9,649 nt of DNA from an uncultured euryarchaeote (GCA_937901365.1 CALCEF010000346.1:1-9649), one strand, 5' to 3'. Positions 1 through 7,386 are shown, counted from the stretch's first letter. Numbers and translations are program-made. Notes: a model not told the origin generated them from the letters alone.

Positions 1-1366
1 GTGCCTCAAATGAAATAGGAATCGTCTCTTGTTCCAGCAACCGAATGGGTGAACGAGGGGGCATGATTTCCGCATGGCTAGGACCTGGATGTGAAATGGT
101 AAGATCTGTGCCACTATTATCGAATGATGAAACCGTGACAGTCCATGGGACCAATCGACCAAGGCCATCCCTGATTTCGATGCCTTGCGCGCCAAAGGAG
201 CCACTCGTGAATACATCTCCGGGATCATCATCGTCGCCGTTAATCAGACTGTTATCACCATCTGCTTCGACGACCTTGAGATAGGCATGTTCAGGATCAC
301 GATTGACTTCATTATGCTCAAAATCAGCAAAATTTCGATTCTCATGGGTGACGAGAAGGCCATGGGATGGAAGTTCTCTGTCGAAACCTTGGTTAATACG
401 AGATTCCATCCAAATGTATTCTCCTGGGGCTATTGCAATTCTCACAGTTCCAGCGCTAGCGACATGTGGTAGAATTGTGTAGGACTCATTGTCTGCAGGC
501 CCCAAAGTACCAATGGGAAGGTCGAGGGGTTCGTTGGCACCAATCAAATCCAAGGTACCGGAAGTTGGAAGTGCAGGGGTTCTACCATTGCCATTCCAAT
601 TCCCGCTGGCCATGATGTCCCATGCGCCAACACCGCTCCAATCGCTGCTTGGGACATCGCTGTGAACATCATACAAATCGACCGCCCCAAACATGTGCAG
701 CATTTCGTGAATCATGGTTCCTAGACCTGAGGAAAAAGATGCGATTGTGTAAGCCCCAATTGATTTGTCACCTACAGTAAAACCTGGCGAAAGGGGGGCA
801 TAATGGCTCCAAATGGCATTCTGATTCCCCCCGTCCTCTTGGGCACCGCCTGTGTGCAATACCAATAGACGATCCACCCAACCATCATTGTCGATGTCAT
901 ATGGGGCCATGTCCAAATTTTCGAACGTGGTTGTCAATGCTTCTTCGACCAGCCCTGCGGGACCTCCAGTGTTCTCATCACCAACATCACGTTCGCCACC
1001 CGAATCTCGGCCATATGCTGCTTCATTGTAATGCGCAGTATGAATTTGCGATTGTATGTCAGCAGTTAGTGTCGAACGGCCACTGCTAATTTCAGAGAAA
1101 TACGTTGCCGCAGAATTGGTGCCCATCAGCATTGCATCTGCGCGATCATAATCAGATCCGGGTGCAGACAGATCGTCTGGGAATTCAACGATAATCACCA
1201 ACCAACGCTCATCATCCTGCATTTCTACGATTTCCGCATCATTTGTCATGATCACTTCTTCTCGAATAGCGTCGAAGATTGGCATATACAGGTCTGGTTG
1301 ACTGGCCAACCATTGGCCTCCGAGGACGATGGCGATTGCCAACGCGACCCGAATCAACCTACTCAT
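1..1366 (-). CDS. M6-family secreted zinc metalloprotease (3' end outside window)
   Basis: This is an open reading frame with no stop before the left edge; 455 codons are visible. I translated it from the minus strand, starting at the ATG at 1366. Residues 1 to about 22 form a signal peptide (short basic start, then a hydrophobic run VALAIAIVLGG), without a twin-arginine motif, so Sec export is likely. The zinc site is HEMLHMFGAVD at residues 220-230, with H220, E221, H224 and D230 fitting the HExxHxxGxxD pattern of the M6 (immune inhibitor A-like) peptidases. The downstream family signature WDIMASG is at residues 249-255. DIDNDGWVD at 157-165 resembles the calcium-binding type loop that precedes the active site in this family. 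Together these support an active extracellular protease, probably used to degrade protein outside the cell. It lies 58 bases after tatC. The spacing, and a T run (CTTTTT) just after the tatC stop, suggest it may have its own promoter. Substrate and C-terminal domains cannot be seen. Confidence 0.9.
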   Translation of the reverse strand, partial: MSRLIRVALAIAIVLGGQWLASQPDLYMPIFDAIREEVIMTNDAEIVEMQDDERWLVIIVEFPDDLSAPGSDYDRADAMLMGTNSAATYFSEISSGRSTLTADIQSQIHTAHYNEAAYGRDSGGERDVGDENTGGPAGLVEEALTTTFENLDMAPYDIDNDGWVDRLLVLHTGGAQEDGGNQNAIWSHYAPLSPGFTVGDKSIGAYTIASFSSGLGTMIHEMLHMFGAVDLYDVHSDVPSSDWSGVGAWDIMASGNWNGNGRTPALPTSGTLDLIGANEPLDLPIGTLGPADNESYTILPHVASAGTVRIAIAPGEYIWMESRINQGFDRELPSHGLLVTHENRNFADFEHNEVNRDPEHAYLKVVEADGDNSLINGDDDDPGDVFTSGSFGAQGIEIRDGLGRLVPWTVTVSSFDNSGTDLTISHPGPSHAEIMPPRSPIRLLEQETIPISFEA

Positions 1367-1424
1367 AACATACCCGAGTACAGCGTAATGCTTCAAGCCC
1401 ACGCCTATACGGGACTGGAAAAAG

Positions 1425-2534
1425 TCAATCCTTGGACTTCATGAAAAGGTCCGAAAGCGAGGATTGGCGCTCTGAAACGGTTGTTTTGAGATCCAGCCAG
1501 CCCAAGCCAGATAAATTGCAATTGGTCGAAGCAATTGATTGTCTAAACTCCATTGGTAGTGGTGTCCCATCACATCCACTGATGATTAGGTTGTTCACAC
1601 GGTGCCTTACCACTGCATCCAACAATGCGTCTCTCGCATCCGAATCAAGACATAGGGCTTGATTTTCAACCCAACCAAGGTGACTAGGCGATGATTTTGC
1701 TGTGATGGATGGGCAGGCGCCTTCACAGTGACACATTGCAAACATATGGCGACGTAGATCACCCTCAGAGTCGAAGACTGAAGATGGAGCGCGAGCATTG
1801 TTCGACAAAACTGGTTTGGGCATCCATTGATTTACCATTTCAGGAATGATGACCAACATGATGGATAAGGTCAACCAAATGCCCTCAAGGGCTGAAGGAC
1901 AAGCTAGCCACCATAGGAATAGTAGCGTCCCATGAATGCGTATTCGGAATGGGTCAAATGGCTCAGTCACCATCAATGCGAGCAATCTAGCCAATGTCAA
2001 ACCAATGATTGAGAGGACGGTCAAGAAAATCCACCATGAGATTCCAATGCCGACTTCAAACAACAGTACGGCGTCATATTGGACCCCTATACCCTCGACA
2101 TTTGAGATCATGCCAGCACTTTCGATTGTCATTGGGTAGCCTGATAACCACCAGAATGCTGCTGAAATAAGGCCTATTCCAACCCCTCCTATAGTGACAG
2201 TTCTGAGCCATTTTCGCTCACTGGGCAGCAACCCTTCATCCGCAAATGAAAGGAGTTGGTGGGTCGCCAATGGAAGGGTTGTAATCATCGCCAATAAGGC
2301 GATCATCGACCAACGGGTACTCATCCACCCATGTGGGTCGTAAATGGAAACTGTACCCTCTGCAGCACCCAAGGGTAGAGATGACAGCCACGCCTCAAGG
2401 ATCAGGTCGATTTGCCACCACCAAAATAGGGTCGAAATGCTGAGAATGAATAGTAATCCTGTGCCACGAATTGCCAACTCGTCGATATGCTCGCGAAGGG
2501 GTCTCTCTACATCTCTAGAGAGGCGAAGGCGCAA
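1425..2534 (-). CDS. tatC: Divergent TatC translocase subunit with C-terminal HdrA-N-like cysteine domain
   Basis: The 369-residue product has a TatC-like half followed by a soluble half. Residues 1-235 hold about six hydrophobic segments. The N-terminal LREHIDEL (13-20) matches the TatC HLxELR region, and the segment around LPLATHQLLSFADEGLLPSER (88-107) matches the loop that receives signal peptides, with E106 in the place of the E. coli TatC glutamate E103. TatC is the core of the twin-arginine pathway that exports folded proteins. Residues about 258-355 are extra to TatC: CHCEGAC (C268, C270, C274), ALC (C295) and LIISGC (C321), plus C339. Spacing and flanking residues resemble the N-terminal domain of HdrA. 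TatC ends are cytoplasmic, so this domain should face the cytoplasm. The start is TTG with GAGGTG five bases upstream, overlapping the stop of the preceding gene, so translation is probably coupled. The TatC call is good though divergent; the HdrA-N resemblance is from my memory of the family and needs a profile search. Confidence 0.82.
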   Translation of the reverse strand: MRLRLSRDVERPLREHIDELAIRGTGLLFILSISTLFWWWQIDLILEAWLSSLPLGAAEGTVSIYDPHGWMSTRWSMIALLAMITTLPLATHQLLSFADEGLLPSERKWLRTVTIGGVGIGLISAAFWWLSGYPMTIESAGMISNVEGIGVQYDAVLLFEVGIGISWWIFLTVLSIIGLTLARLLALMVTEPFDPFRIRIHGTLLFLWWLACPSALEGIWLTLSIMLVIIPEMVNQWMPKPVLSNNARAPSSVFDSEGDLRRHMFAMCHCEGACPSITAKSSPSHLGWVENQALCLDSDARDALLDAVVRHRVNNLIISGCDGTPLPMEFRQSIASTNCNLSGLGWLDLKTTVSERQSSLSDLFMKSKD

Positions 2535-2543
2535 TCCGACACC

Positions 2544-3539
2544 TCACATCATATCCTTGGCTGTCGGTGGTGTGCGAGCAGCCAATGCGGTTCTGTAGAC
2601 ACCGTATGCTGCCCAAACACTGCAGAAGAATGCGGTCGCCCAAAGATATGCATCGGACCCACTGGCTAACCAGTGAAGTCCTAAGAGTGCAAAACCAATG
2701 GTGAGTAGTCCCCGGCGGAGACCCTCAGGGTAAGCGAGTTGGCGGTCAAGGTGATCAGGGCCAGTGTCAAATTTCCTCTCGAGAATTTCTTTTTGCACAA
2801 CAGCACCGACTAGAAGCGCTGTCAGTGTAAGGAAGAACCATGTTACACCGGTGTCCATCACGGCTTCAGAGATTGCTTTTTGATGCTCAATTTCCAGAGC
2901 CTCAGCGTCGACTTCTTGGTCGAATAAACTGTGATCTCCAGAAGAAATGACTCGGGTGCTTTGGTCGGACGAAGCAGATGTTTCACTTGGTGAATTCACA
3001 ATGAATGAGAGTGTGTTCCAATGATCGTCTGCATTGGGAGCACCATCGCCATTGACCATGTTGCCAACAACCCAAAACGCCACATCGCCATCATCAGTTT
3101 CAGGTGCAGTCCATGTGAATGTCCATTCTGCAGGCGTAGTGACGTCAGACTGAGTAATTCCAGAATTTGTAGTGGTAGCAGATGCTTCTTCCCCACTGTC
3201 TTTTTCGGGTCGAATTATTTGGTCCTCAGCCCAAGAAAAACTACCCATTCCTTCCGTTGAAAGGAAGAAGCCGCCTGCTGAATTTGAGGCGTGCTCAAGT
3301 GTAAGGGTCATGGTATAGGATTGCCCTGTTTCATAGGCATGAGGTGCGCCTGCCAATTTCACCAGAGTGCCTGTATTGGGTGAACTTGAATGACAGGTGC
3401 AACCAGCGCGCCATGTCGGATCTCCTGAACCGTCGCCATTGTTATCAGAAGGTGGGCCCAAATGCATGGCCATGCCGGGCCCTGCCAACAACAGCAGTAA
3501 GGAAAGTAAGACTGTGAGCCGGATTGAGATTCGTGACAA
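2544..3539 (-). CDS. Membrane-anchored Reeler/choice-of-anchor V domain protein with CxCH motif
   Basis: The 331-residue protein has a signal peptide (residues 1 to about 24, leucine-rich) and an acidic, Asn/Gly-rich spacer. An extracytoplasmic domain follows at about 45-183, then an acidic linker and three hydrophobic segments near 232-248, 277-292 and 296-315. The domain opens with GCTCHSS (C47, C49, H50) and continues with a YxxGQSYTMTLTL strand, GGFFLS, and WTFTWTAP followed by VVGNMVNGDG. This order is typical of the choice-of-anchor V / Reeler-like domain. Most relatives as I recall have CxxCH, a possible heme c or metal site; this one has one residue fewer. Function is unknown; an envelope electron-transfer or binding role is inference. 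The start is TTG with GGGG six bases upstream. An in-frame TAG four codons before it excludes a longer version, and the next ATG would lose the signal peptide. tatC begins nine bases after its stop. No twin-arginine motif is visible, so it is not an obvious Tat substrate. Confidence 0.75.
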   Translation of the reverse strand: MSRISIRLTVLLSLLLLLAGPGMAMHLGPPSDNNGDGSGDPTWRAGCTCHSSSPNTGTLVKLAGAPHAYETGQSYTMTLTLEHASNSAGGFFLSTEGMGSFSWAEDQIIRPEKDSGEEASATTTNSGITQSDVTTPAEWTFTWTAPETDDGDVAFWVVGNMVNGDGAPNADDHWNTLSFIVNSPSETSASSDQSTRVISSGDHSLFDQEVDAEALEIEHQKAISEAVMDTGVTWFFLTLTALLVGAVVQKEILERKFDTGPDHLDRQLAYPEGLRRGLLTIGFALLGLHWLASGSDAYLWATAFFCSVWAAYGVYRTALAARTPPTAKDMM

Positions 3540-3594
3540 TGCTAACCCCTACAGCCTGTTCGACCTTGCGTCCGTCCTTAACGGTTGCTTCATC

Positions 3595-3617
3595 GGGGTG
3601 CCCCTAAAGGGCACCCC
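3595..3617 (-). terminator. Perfect 9-bp hairpin after pntB
   Basis: GGGGTGCCC (3595-3603) and GGGCACCCC (3609-3617) are exact reverse complements around a 5-base loop. The structure begins 18 bases after the pntB stop, between pntB and the next gene on the same strand. It probably ends, attenuates or protects the pnt transcript. No T-run follows on the minus strand, so classic intrinsic termination is not shown. A role as a 3' stabiliser or a protein site is equally possible. Confidence 0.55.
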
Positions 3618-3634
3618 ACGAGTTATTGGCTGAA

Positions 3635-5080
3635 TCAGAGATCCTTGAATGCAGCATTCAATTCATTCATCATCTTCTTGCCATCACCGAAGAGCATCAT
3701 CGTCTTGTTTTCGTAGAACAAATCATTGTCTACTCCTGCATAACCGACCGATAGGCTTCGCTTGATGATTACAACAACTCGTGCCTTGTCTGCATCGATA
3801 ATTGGCATGCCTCCTAGAGGCCCCTCTCCGCTGCGTGCGACCGGGTTTACGGTATCGTTTGCACCGATGACCAATGCGACGTCGCATTCGGGCAACTCAG
3901 AGTTGATTTCATCCATCTCAATCAACTGCTCATACGGTACGTTAGCTTCTGCCAATAGAACGTTCATGTGACCGGGCATTCGACCCGCAACTGGATGAAT
4001 TCCATAACTGACTTCAACGTCTTGGGCTTCGAGTAAATCTGCGAATTCTTTGACCGCGTGTTGAGCCTGACTAACCGCCATACCATATCCAGGGATAATC
4101 ACACACTTGGTGATGCCATCACAAACCATGGCGACCTCTTCGGGATCACTACCGACTTTTGTTCGGGTGACGGTCTCTTTTCCACCGCCACCAAATGATT
4201 TGAACAACACCGCTGTGAGGGTACGATTCATCGCCTTGCACATGATGAAGGTCAGAATCAAACCGGCAGCACCAACCATTGAGCCGGCGATGATGAGAAC
4301 GTTATTTCCAATCACGAAGCCGGTAAACGCTGCTGCGATTCCCGACATCGAATTCAACAAACTCACAACAACGGGCATGTCCGCTCCGCCGATTGGAAGA
4401 ACAAACAAAATTCCAAGTAGACCGGATACGCCTGCTAGACCATAGATGTAATCTGTATTTTCGGGCTCTTGGATTGTGAGCCAGATAAGGGCAAAGGAAC
4501 CGGCCAACAGTGCACCCTTGACGAAATTAAGCCACGGAGGCCCCCATGTGGGGAAGTTGACCCACTTGCGGCGTCCCCGATCGTCCTTCTTGGTCAGCGG
4601 AATGTAAAATCCACCCTTGAGCTTACCCATGGCCATCAAACTACCAGTGAGGGTTAGCCATCCAACCAAACCCGAAAGCCCGATGGCAATCCAGGTTGCA
4701 TACAACTCAACACCGGGGGCAGGAATGTCGCTTTCCTGGATTCGCTTTAGGACCTCTGAAAGGCCAACCAATGCGGATGCACCCCCACCAAATCCATTGA
4801 ACAAAGCAACCAATTCAGGCATCCCTGTCATTTCGACACGAGTGGCCATCCAAACGCCGATGATCGTTCCGACAGCCAAACCGCCGACAATCAATTCGAG
4901 ACCGATGATACCATCACTGTTCATTTTGGCCATGGTGACCAAAACGGCGAGAAGCATTCCATATGCACCAAGGCGATTTCCTTGTGGGGCTGTCTTGGGG
5001 CTAGACAATTTCTTGATTCCCAAGATGAACAAAGCGGCAGAGACAAGATAGCCGATATCCCAAACAACTGCATCGACCAT
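3635..5080 (-). CDS. pntB: NAD(P) transhydrogenase subunit beta
   Basis: PntB carries the membrane domain (dII, C-terminal part) and the NADP(H)-binding domain (dIII) of the proton-translocating transhydrogenase. The enzyme uses the proton gradient to reduce NADP+ with NADH. The 481-residue product has many membrane helices up to about residue 295, including MPELVALFNGFGGG (87-100) and IGGADMPVVVSLLN (230-243), followed by IMCKAMNR. dIII then shows GYGMAVSQAQ (331-340), VAGRMPGHMNVLLAEA (364-379), GANDTVNP (406-413), GMPIID, KRS, GYAGVDNDLF (446-455) and MLFGDGK. All of these are family hallmarks for NADP(H) binding. I chose the ATG at 5080, not the in-frame upstream ATG at 5116. It has GGAGG eight bases before it, lies one base after the pntAB stop, and fits normal family length (E. 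coli 462 residues). N95 sits where E. coli PntB has the proton-channel His91. Confidence 0.96.
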   Translation of the reverse strand: MVDAVVWDIGYLVSAALFILGIKKLSSPKTAPQGNRLGAYGMLLAVLVTMAKMNSDGIIGLELIVGGLAVGTIIGVWMATRVEMTGMPELVALFNGFGGGASALVGLSEVLKRIQESDIPAPGVELYATWIAIGLSGLVGWLTLTGSLMAMGKLKGGFYIPLTKKDDRGRRKWVNFPTWGPPWLNFVKGALLAGSFALIWLTIQEPENTDYIYGLAGVSGLLGILFVLPIGGADMPVVVSLLNSMSGIAAAFTGFVIGNNVLIIAGSMVGAAGLILTFIMCKAMNRTLTAVLFKSFGGGGKETVTRTKVGSDPEEVAMVCDGITKCVIIPGYGMAVSQAQHAVKEFADLLEAQDVEVSYGIHPVAGRMPGHMNVLLAEANVPYEQLIEMDEINSELPECDVALVIGANDTVNPVARSGEGPLGGMPIIDADKARVVVIIKRSLSVGYAGVDNDLFYENKTMMLFGDGKKMMNELNAAFKDL

Positions 5081-5081
5081 T

Positions 5082-5405
5082 TCAGTCACCTCCCTTTCGG
5101 TTCTTCTTCCCAGCAATCATTTCCAGCATGCGATTCGTGACCATGAAGCCTCCAACCACGTTGATTGTGGCCATCACCAGAGCCGCGAAGGCCAGCCAAG
5201 CTGCCAATCCAGGATTCCAGTCAAGGAATTCAGTGTTCGACAAAAACAAGGCACCCACAATTGTGATTCCTGAAATGGCGTTCGCACCCGACATAAGTGG
5301 GGTGTGCAACGTTGGAGGGACTTTGCTAATCAACTCAAAGCCAAGGAAAATTGCGAGAATGAAAACTGTGATACTCGCCACGAGTGTTGCCAATGTCAGA
5401 CTCAT
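5082..5405 (-). CDS. pntAB: NAD(P) transhydrogenase subunit alpha, membrane part
   Basis: The 107-residue protein corresponds to the C-terminal membrane segment of E. coli PntA, encoded here as a separate subunit as in Rhodospirillum and Thermus-type transhydrogenases. Three hydrophobic helices lie at about 5-26, 36-56 and 67-89. The loop KVPPTLHTPLMSGANAISGI (about 29-48) is the strongly conserved signature of this segment. It joins PntB in forming the proton-conducting domain II. Its ATG overlaps the pntAA stop in an ATGA arrangement, with GGAGGTG just upstream, and its stop is one base from the pntB start. The three genes are therefore a translationally coupled operon. A cytoplasmic tail (KKNRKGGD) ends the protein. 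Confidence 0.95.
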   Translation of the reverse strand: MSLTLATLVASITVFILAIFLGFELISKVPPTLHTPLMSGANAISGITIVGALFLSNTEFLDWNPGLAAWLAFAALVMATINVVGGFMVTNRMLEMIAGKKNRKGGD

Positions 5406-6565
5406 CCCATCACCTCCGCAAGGCGTGTTTGTTTCTCATGAATTTCCCCATTCATACAGACCAAAACGCCTCCCATTCCTGAGACGAAAAAATCACTCCC
5501 TTCAGGAGCTCCAAACAATATGTCATCCTCAGGATCGATGACGACTTCACCATCCTTGACCAAGGATGTAATGAAGGTTGTCAGATTATTCGAATACAGC
5601 ATACTTGCAGTCGATGCTAATTGGCCAGGTAAATTTGTGGTGCCGACGATTGTGACACCATTTTCAGTGGTGATGATTTCACCAGGTGATGTCAATTCAC
5701 AATTGCCGCCAACATCGGCGTTCATATCGACAACAACCGAGCCGGCTTTGAATTCAGTGACCGCTGATGCTGGAACCGTGATTGGAGCGGGGCGTCCAAA
5801 AATTCGAGCGGTTGTCACAATCACATCAGCATCTGCTGCGACTTCACAAACAGTATCGTTGACTTTCTGAATGAATTCAGGTGTCAATGGTTTTGCGTAG
5901 CCAGATTCATCTTCAAAGTCGTCCATTCCTTCTACCTCAATAAAGCGGCCACCCACGGATTCAATTTGCTCGGCCGTTGACTTTCGAACATCAGAGGCAT
6001 AGACGATTGCACCTAGGCGCTTTGCCGTTGCAATGGCTTGCAAGCCGGCAACACCGCTACCCATGATGACAAACTTCGCCGGCCGGACCGTGCCCGCTGA
6101 AGTGGTCATCATCGGAATACCCTTGGGCACCTGTGCGGCCCCCATGAGGACTGCTTTGTAACCAGCGAGATTGTCCTGACTTGAATTGACGTCCATCGCC
6201 TGCGCACGCGACAAGCGGCGAGGAATCATATCCATACTCATCAGAGTCACCTTGGCATCCATCGCTTGCCGGATGCGTTCTGGGTGGCGGAACGGATCTG
6301 ATACACAGGCCACGATTTGTCCTTCTGTAAGGGATGAGAAATCTGGGGCTCCGATGCAAATCAGAACATCGCAAGCCATCGCTTCCTCTCGTGTTGTGAT
6401 GGATGCCCCTTTTGCTTCATATTCTGAATCCGAGTGATGTGAATGCTGACCTGCGCCCGATTCAACAGATACTTCGAAACCTAACTTGGATAACTTGGGG
6501 ACAGAATTCGGGACAATCGCGACTCGAGTTTCATCTCCGCTTTCTGCAATAACACCTAACTTCAT
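5402..6565 (-). CDS. pntAA: NAD(P) transhydrogenase subunit alpha, NAD(H)-binding part
   Basis: This is domain I of proton-translocating transhydrogenase, a cytoplasmic NAD(H)-binding subunit related to alanine dehydrogenase. The 387-residue product begins MKLGVIAES, then TRVAIVP, as in the family. It shows SRAQAMD and SSQDNLAGYKAV (about 119-139), the loop that contacts the dIII nucleotide. The Rossmann motif GSGVAGLQAIATAKRLGA spans about 169-186, with acidic D192 after it (ASDVRKS) favouring NAD(H). VDMNADVGGNCELT (about 279-292), then NLPG and AS.LYSNN, complete the signature. I chose the ATG at 6565 (GGAG eight bases upstream) over the in-frame ATG at 6598, which would add 11 residues not seen in relatives and lies inside an inverted repeat. 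Alanine dehydrogenase is excluded by the adjoining pntAB and pntB. The 107 bases upstream suggest its own promoter. Confidence 0.95.
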   Translation of the reverse strand: MKLGVIAESGDETRVAIVPNSVPKLSKLGFEVSVESGAGQHSHHSDSEYEAKGASITTREEAMACDVLICIGAPDFSSLTEGQIVACVSDPFRHPERIRQAMDAKVTLMSMDMIPRRLSRAQAMDVNSSQDNLAGYKAVLMGAAQVPKGIPMMTTSAGTVRPAKFVIMGSGVAGLQAIATAKRLGAIVYASDVRKSTAEQIESVGGRFIEVEGMDDFEDESGYAKPLTPEFIQKVNDTVCEVAADADVIVTTARIFGRPAPITVPASAVTEFKAGSVVVDMNADVGGNCELTSPGEIITTENGVTIVGTTNLPGQLASTASMLYSNNLTTFITSLVKDGEVVIDPEDDILFGAPEGSDFFVSGMGGVLVCMNGEIHEKQTRLAEVMG

Positions 6566-6589
6566 TTCATCGACTCCGAATCGGCCACG

Positions 6590-6606
6590 CAACCCCATAG
6601 GGGTTG
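6590..6606. promoter_or_regulatory. Inverted repeat upstream of pntAA, candidate operator
   Basis: CAACCCC, spacer ATA, then GGGGTTG form a perfect 7-bp inverted repeat, 24 bases before the chosen pntAA ATG. On the minus strand it contains AACCCCTATGG, which also occurs in the mdh/CPBP divergent region (7400-7410). The position suits a regulator site or a 5' leader hairpin. Neither role is shown by the sequence alone, and a hairpin in the CPBP 3' region is an alternative. Confidence 0.4.
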
Positions 6607-6630
6607 TATGAAGGAATCGACCCTCAATCG

Positions 6631-6657
6631 GTTATTGAACCATACGGACTCAATAAC
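6631..6657. repeat. 8-bp inverted repeat between CPBP gene and pntAA
   Basis: GTTATTGA (6631-6638) and TCAATAAC (6650-6657) are exact reverse complements around an 11-base loop, starting about 16 bases after the CPBP gene stop. It may be a weak transcript end for the protease gene or a protein site for the pnt promoter. A short overlapping alternative pairs TCAAT at 6624 with ATTGA at 6634. There is no T-run, and AT-rich stems are weak. Confidence 0.35.
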
Positions 6658-6672
6658 AGGGTGTTCAATTCC

Positions 6673-7386
6673 TCAGAACAGGATGATTGCACCAACACCG
6701 AAGACCGCGACATCACATATTGCATGCGCGATATATGGAATCCAAACACTTCGATATCTCACGTAAAGCCAAGAGAAGATTGCACCTCCAATAAACAAGG
6801 CAACGCTGGAGAGCAAATTCGCCCACCAAGGGAATCCGAAAACGGCCAATGCCACAGTGTGATGGATTACGAAGATGAAAGCAGAGAGGAAAATCGCAGG
6901 ATATCCTTCACCAACCAGAACTTCTGACTTGATAACCAAGAACCAACGGAATACGTATTCTTCAAGCAGTGAATTGATTAGAATCCAGTAGATGGTCGCA
7001 AGCAGGTAGATTTTGGGGTCCATCAACCCGACTGGTTCGAGAGCATCCGAGAGCAGTTTGGCATCGATGGCATCACCAAGCAATAGCCAAGTTCCGACCA
7101 TGCCAACACTCATGCCAACACCCAAGCCGATACTCATCAGATAACCTCCTTGCTGTGGTTTCGACCAAGAAATGGAACCACGATCGACCTTGAGCAACCA
7201 GTAGAGAGGGAAACAAAGTAACCACAATTTTGTGATGACGAAGATAATTTGAGACGCCGTGCCATTGTCCACAGTGAAGGAGATAATTGTGGATAGAGAA
7301 GGGGCCGCTCCAACAAGAATGATGGCGAGCAACGCGCGGCGCCTTTCTTCCATGACAGGGGTTGGAACCTCCTCCTCTTCAAGCAT
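6673..7386 (-). CDS. CPBP-family intramembrane metalloprotease
   Basis: The 237-residue protein has a charged cytoplasmic N-terminus (EEEE, then EERRR) and about seven or eight hydrophobic segments. The CPBP (CAAX protease and bacteriocin-processing, formerly Abi) motifs are complete: EEYVFR (E142, E143, R147), FVIHH as FxxxH (F172, H176) and HAICD (H221, D225). In the eukaryotic relative Rce1 these glutamates and histidines form the catalytic site in the membrane, so the protein is probably an active protease. Archaeal members have no agreed substrate; processing or maturation of membrane or exported proteins is inference. The ATG at 7386 has AGGG a few bases upstream. It is divergent from mdh and is the first gene of the minus-strand block, with 107 bases to pntAA, so it may be a separate transcript. 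The last motif is HxxxD instead of the commoner HxxxN; as I recall, both occur in the family. Confidence 0.85.
   Translation of the reverse strand: MLEEEEVPTPVMEERRRALLAIILVGAAPSLSTIISFTVDNGTASQIIFVITKLWLLCFPLYWLLKVDRGSISWSKPQQGGYLMSIGLGVGMSVGMVGTWLLLGDAIDAKLLSDALEPVGLMDPKIYLLATIYWILINSLLEEYVFRWFLVIKSEVLVGEGYPAIFLSAFIFVIHHTVALAVFGFPWWANLLSSVALFIGGAIFSWLYVRYRSVWIPYIAHAICDVAVFGVGAIILF

Noticed and set aside
1403..1412. TATAGG as a TATA box for the M6 gene
   Set aside because: A single short match with no clear upstream recognition element; position is only roughly suitable, so I did not list it.
1607..1798. 63-codon minus-strand frame inside tatC
   Set aside because: It is an alternative frame within the cysteine-rich tatC end; the tatC frame carries the recognisable motifs.
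4617..5051. 144-codon plus-strand open frame opposite pntB
   Set aside because: Antisense to the strongly conserved pntB membrane domain; Pro/Thr-rich translation typical of a shadow.
5081..5116. Longer pntB starting at 5116
   Set aside because: It would add 12 charged residues inside the pntAB coding end; the ATG at 5080 has the better SD and matches the family N-terminus.
6604..6927. 107-codon plus-strand open frame overlapping the CPBP gene end
   Set aside because: Mostly antisense to a gene with complete catalytic motifs, with a hydrophilic, composition-poor translation and no convincing SD.
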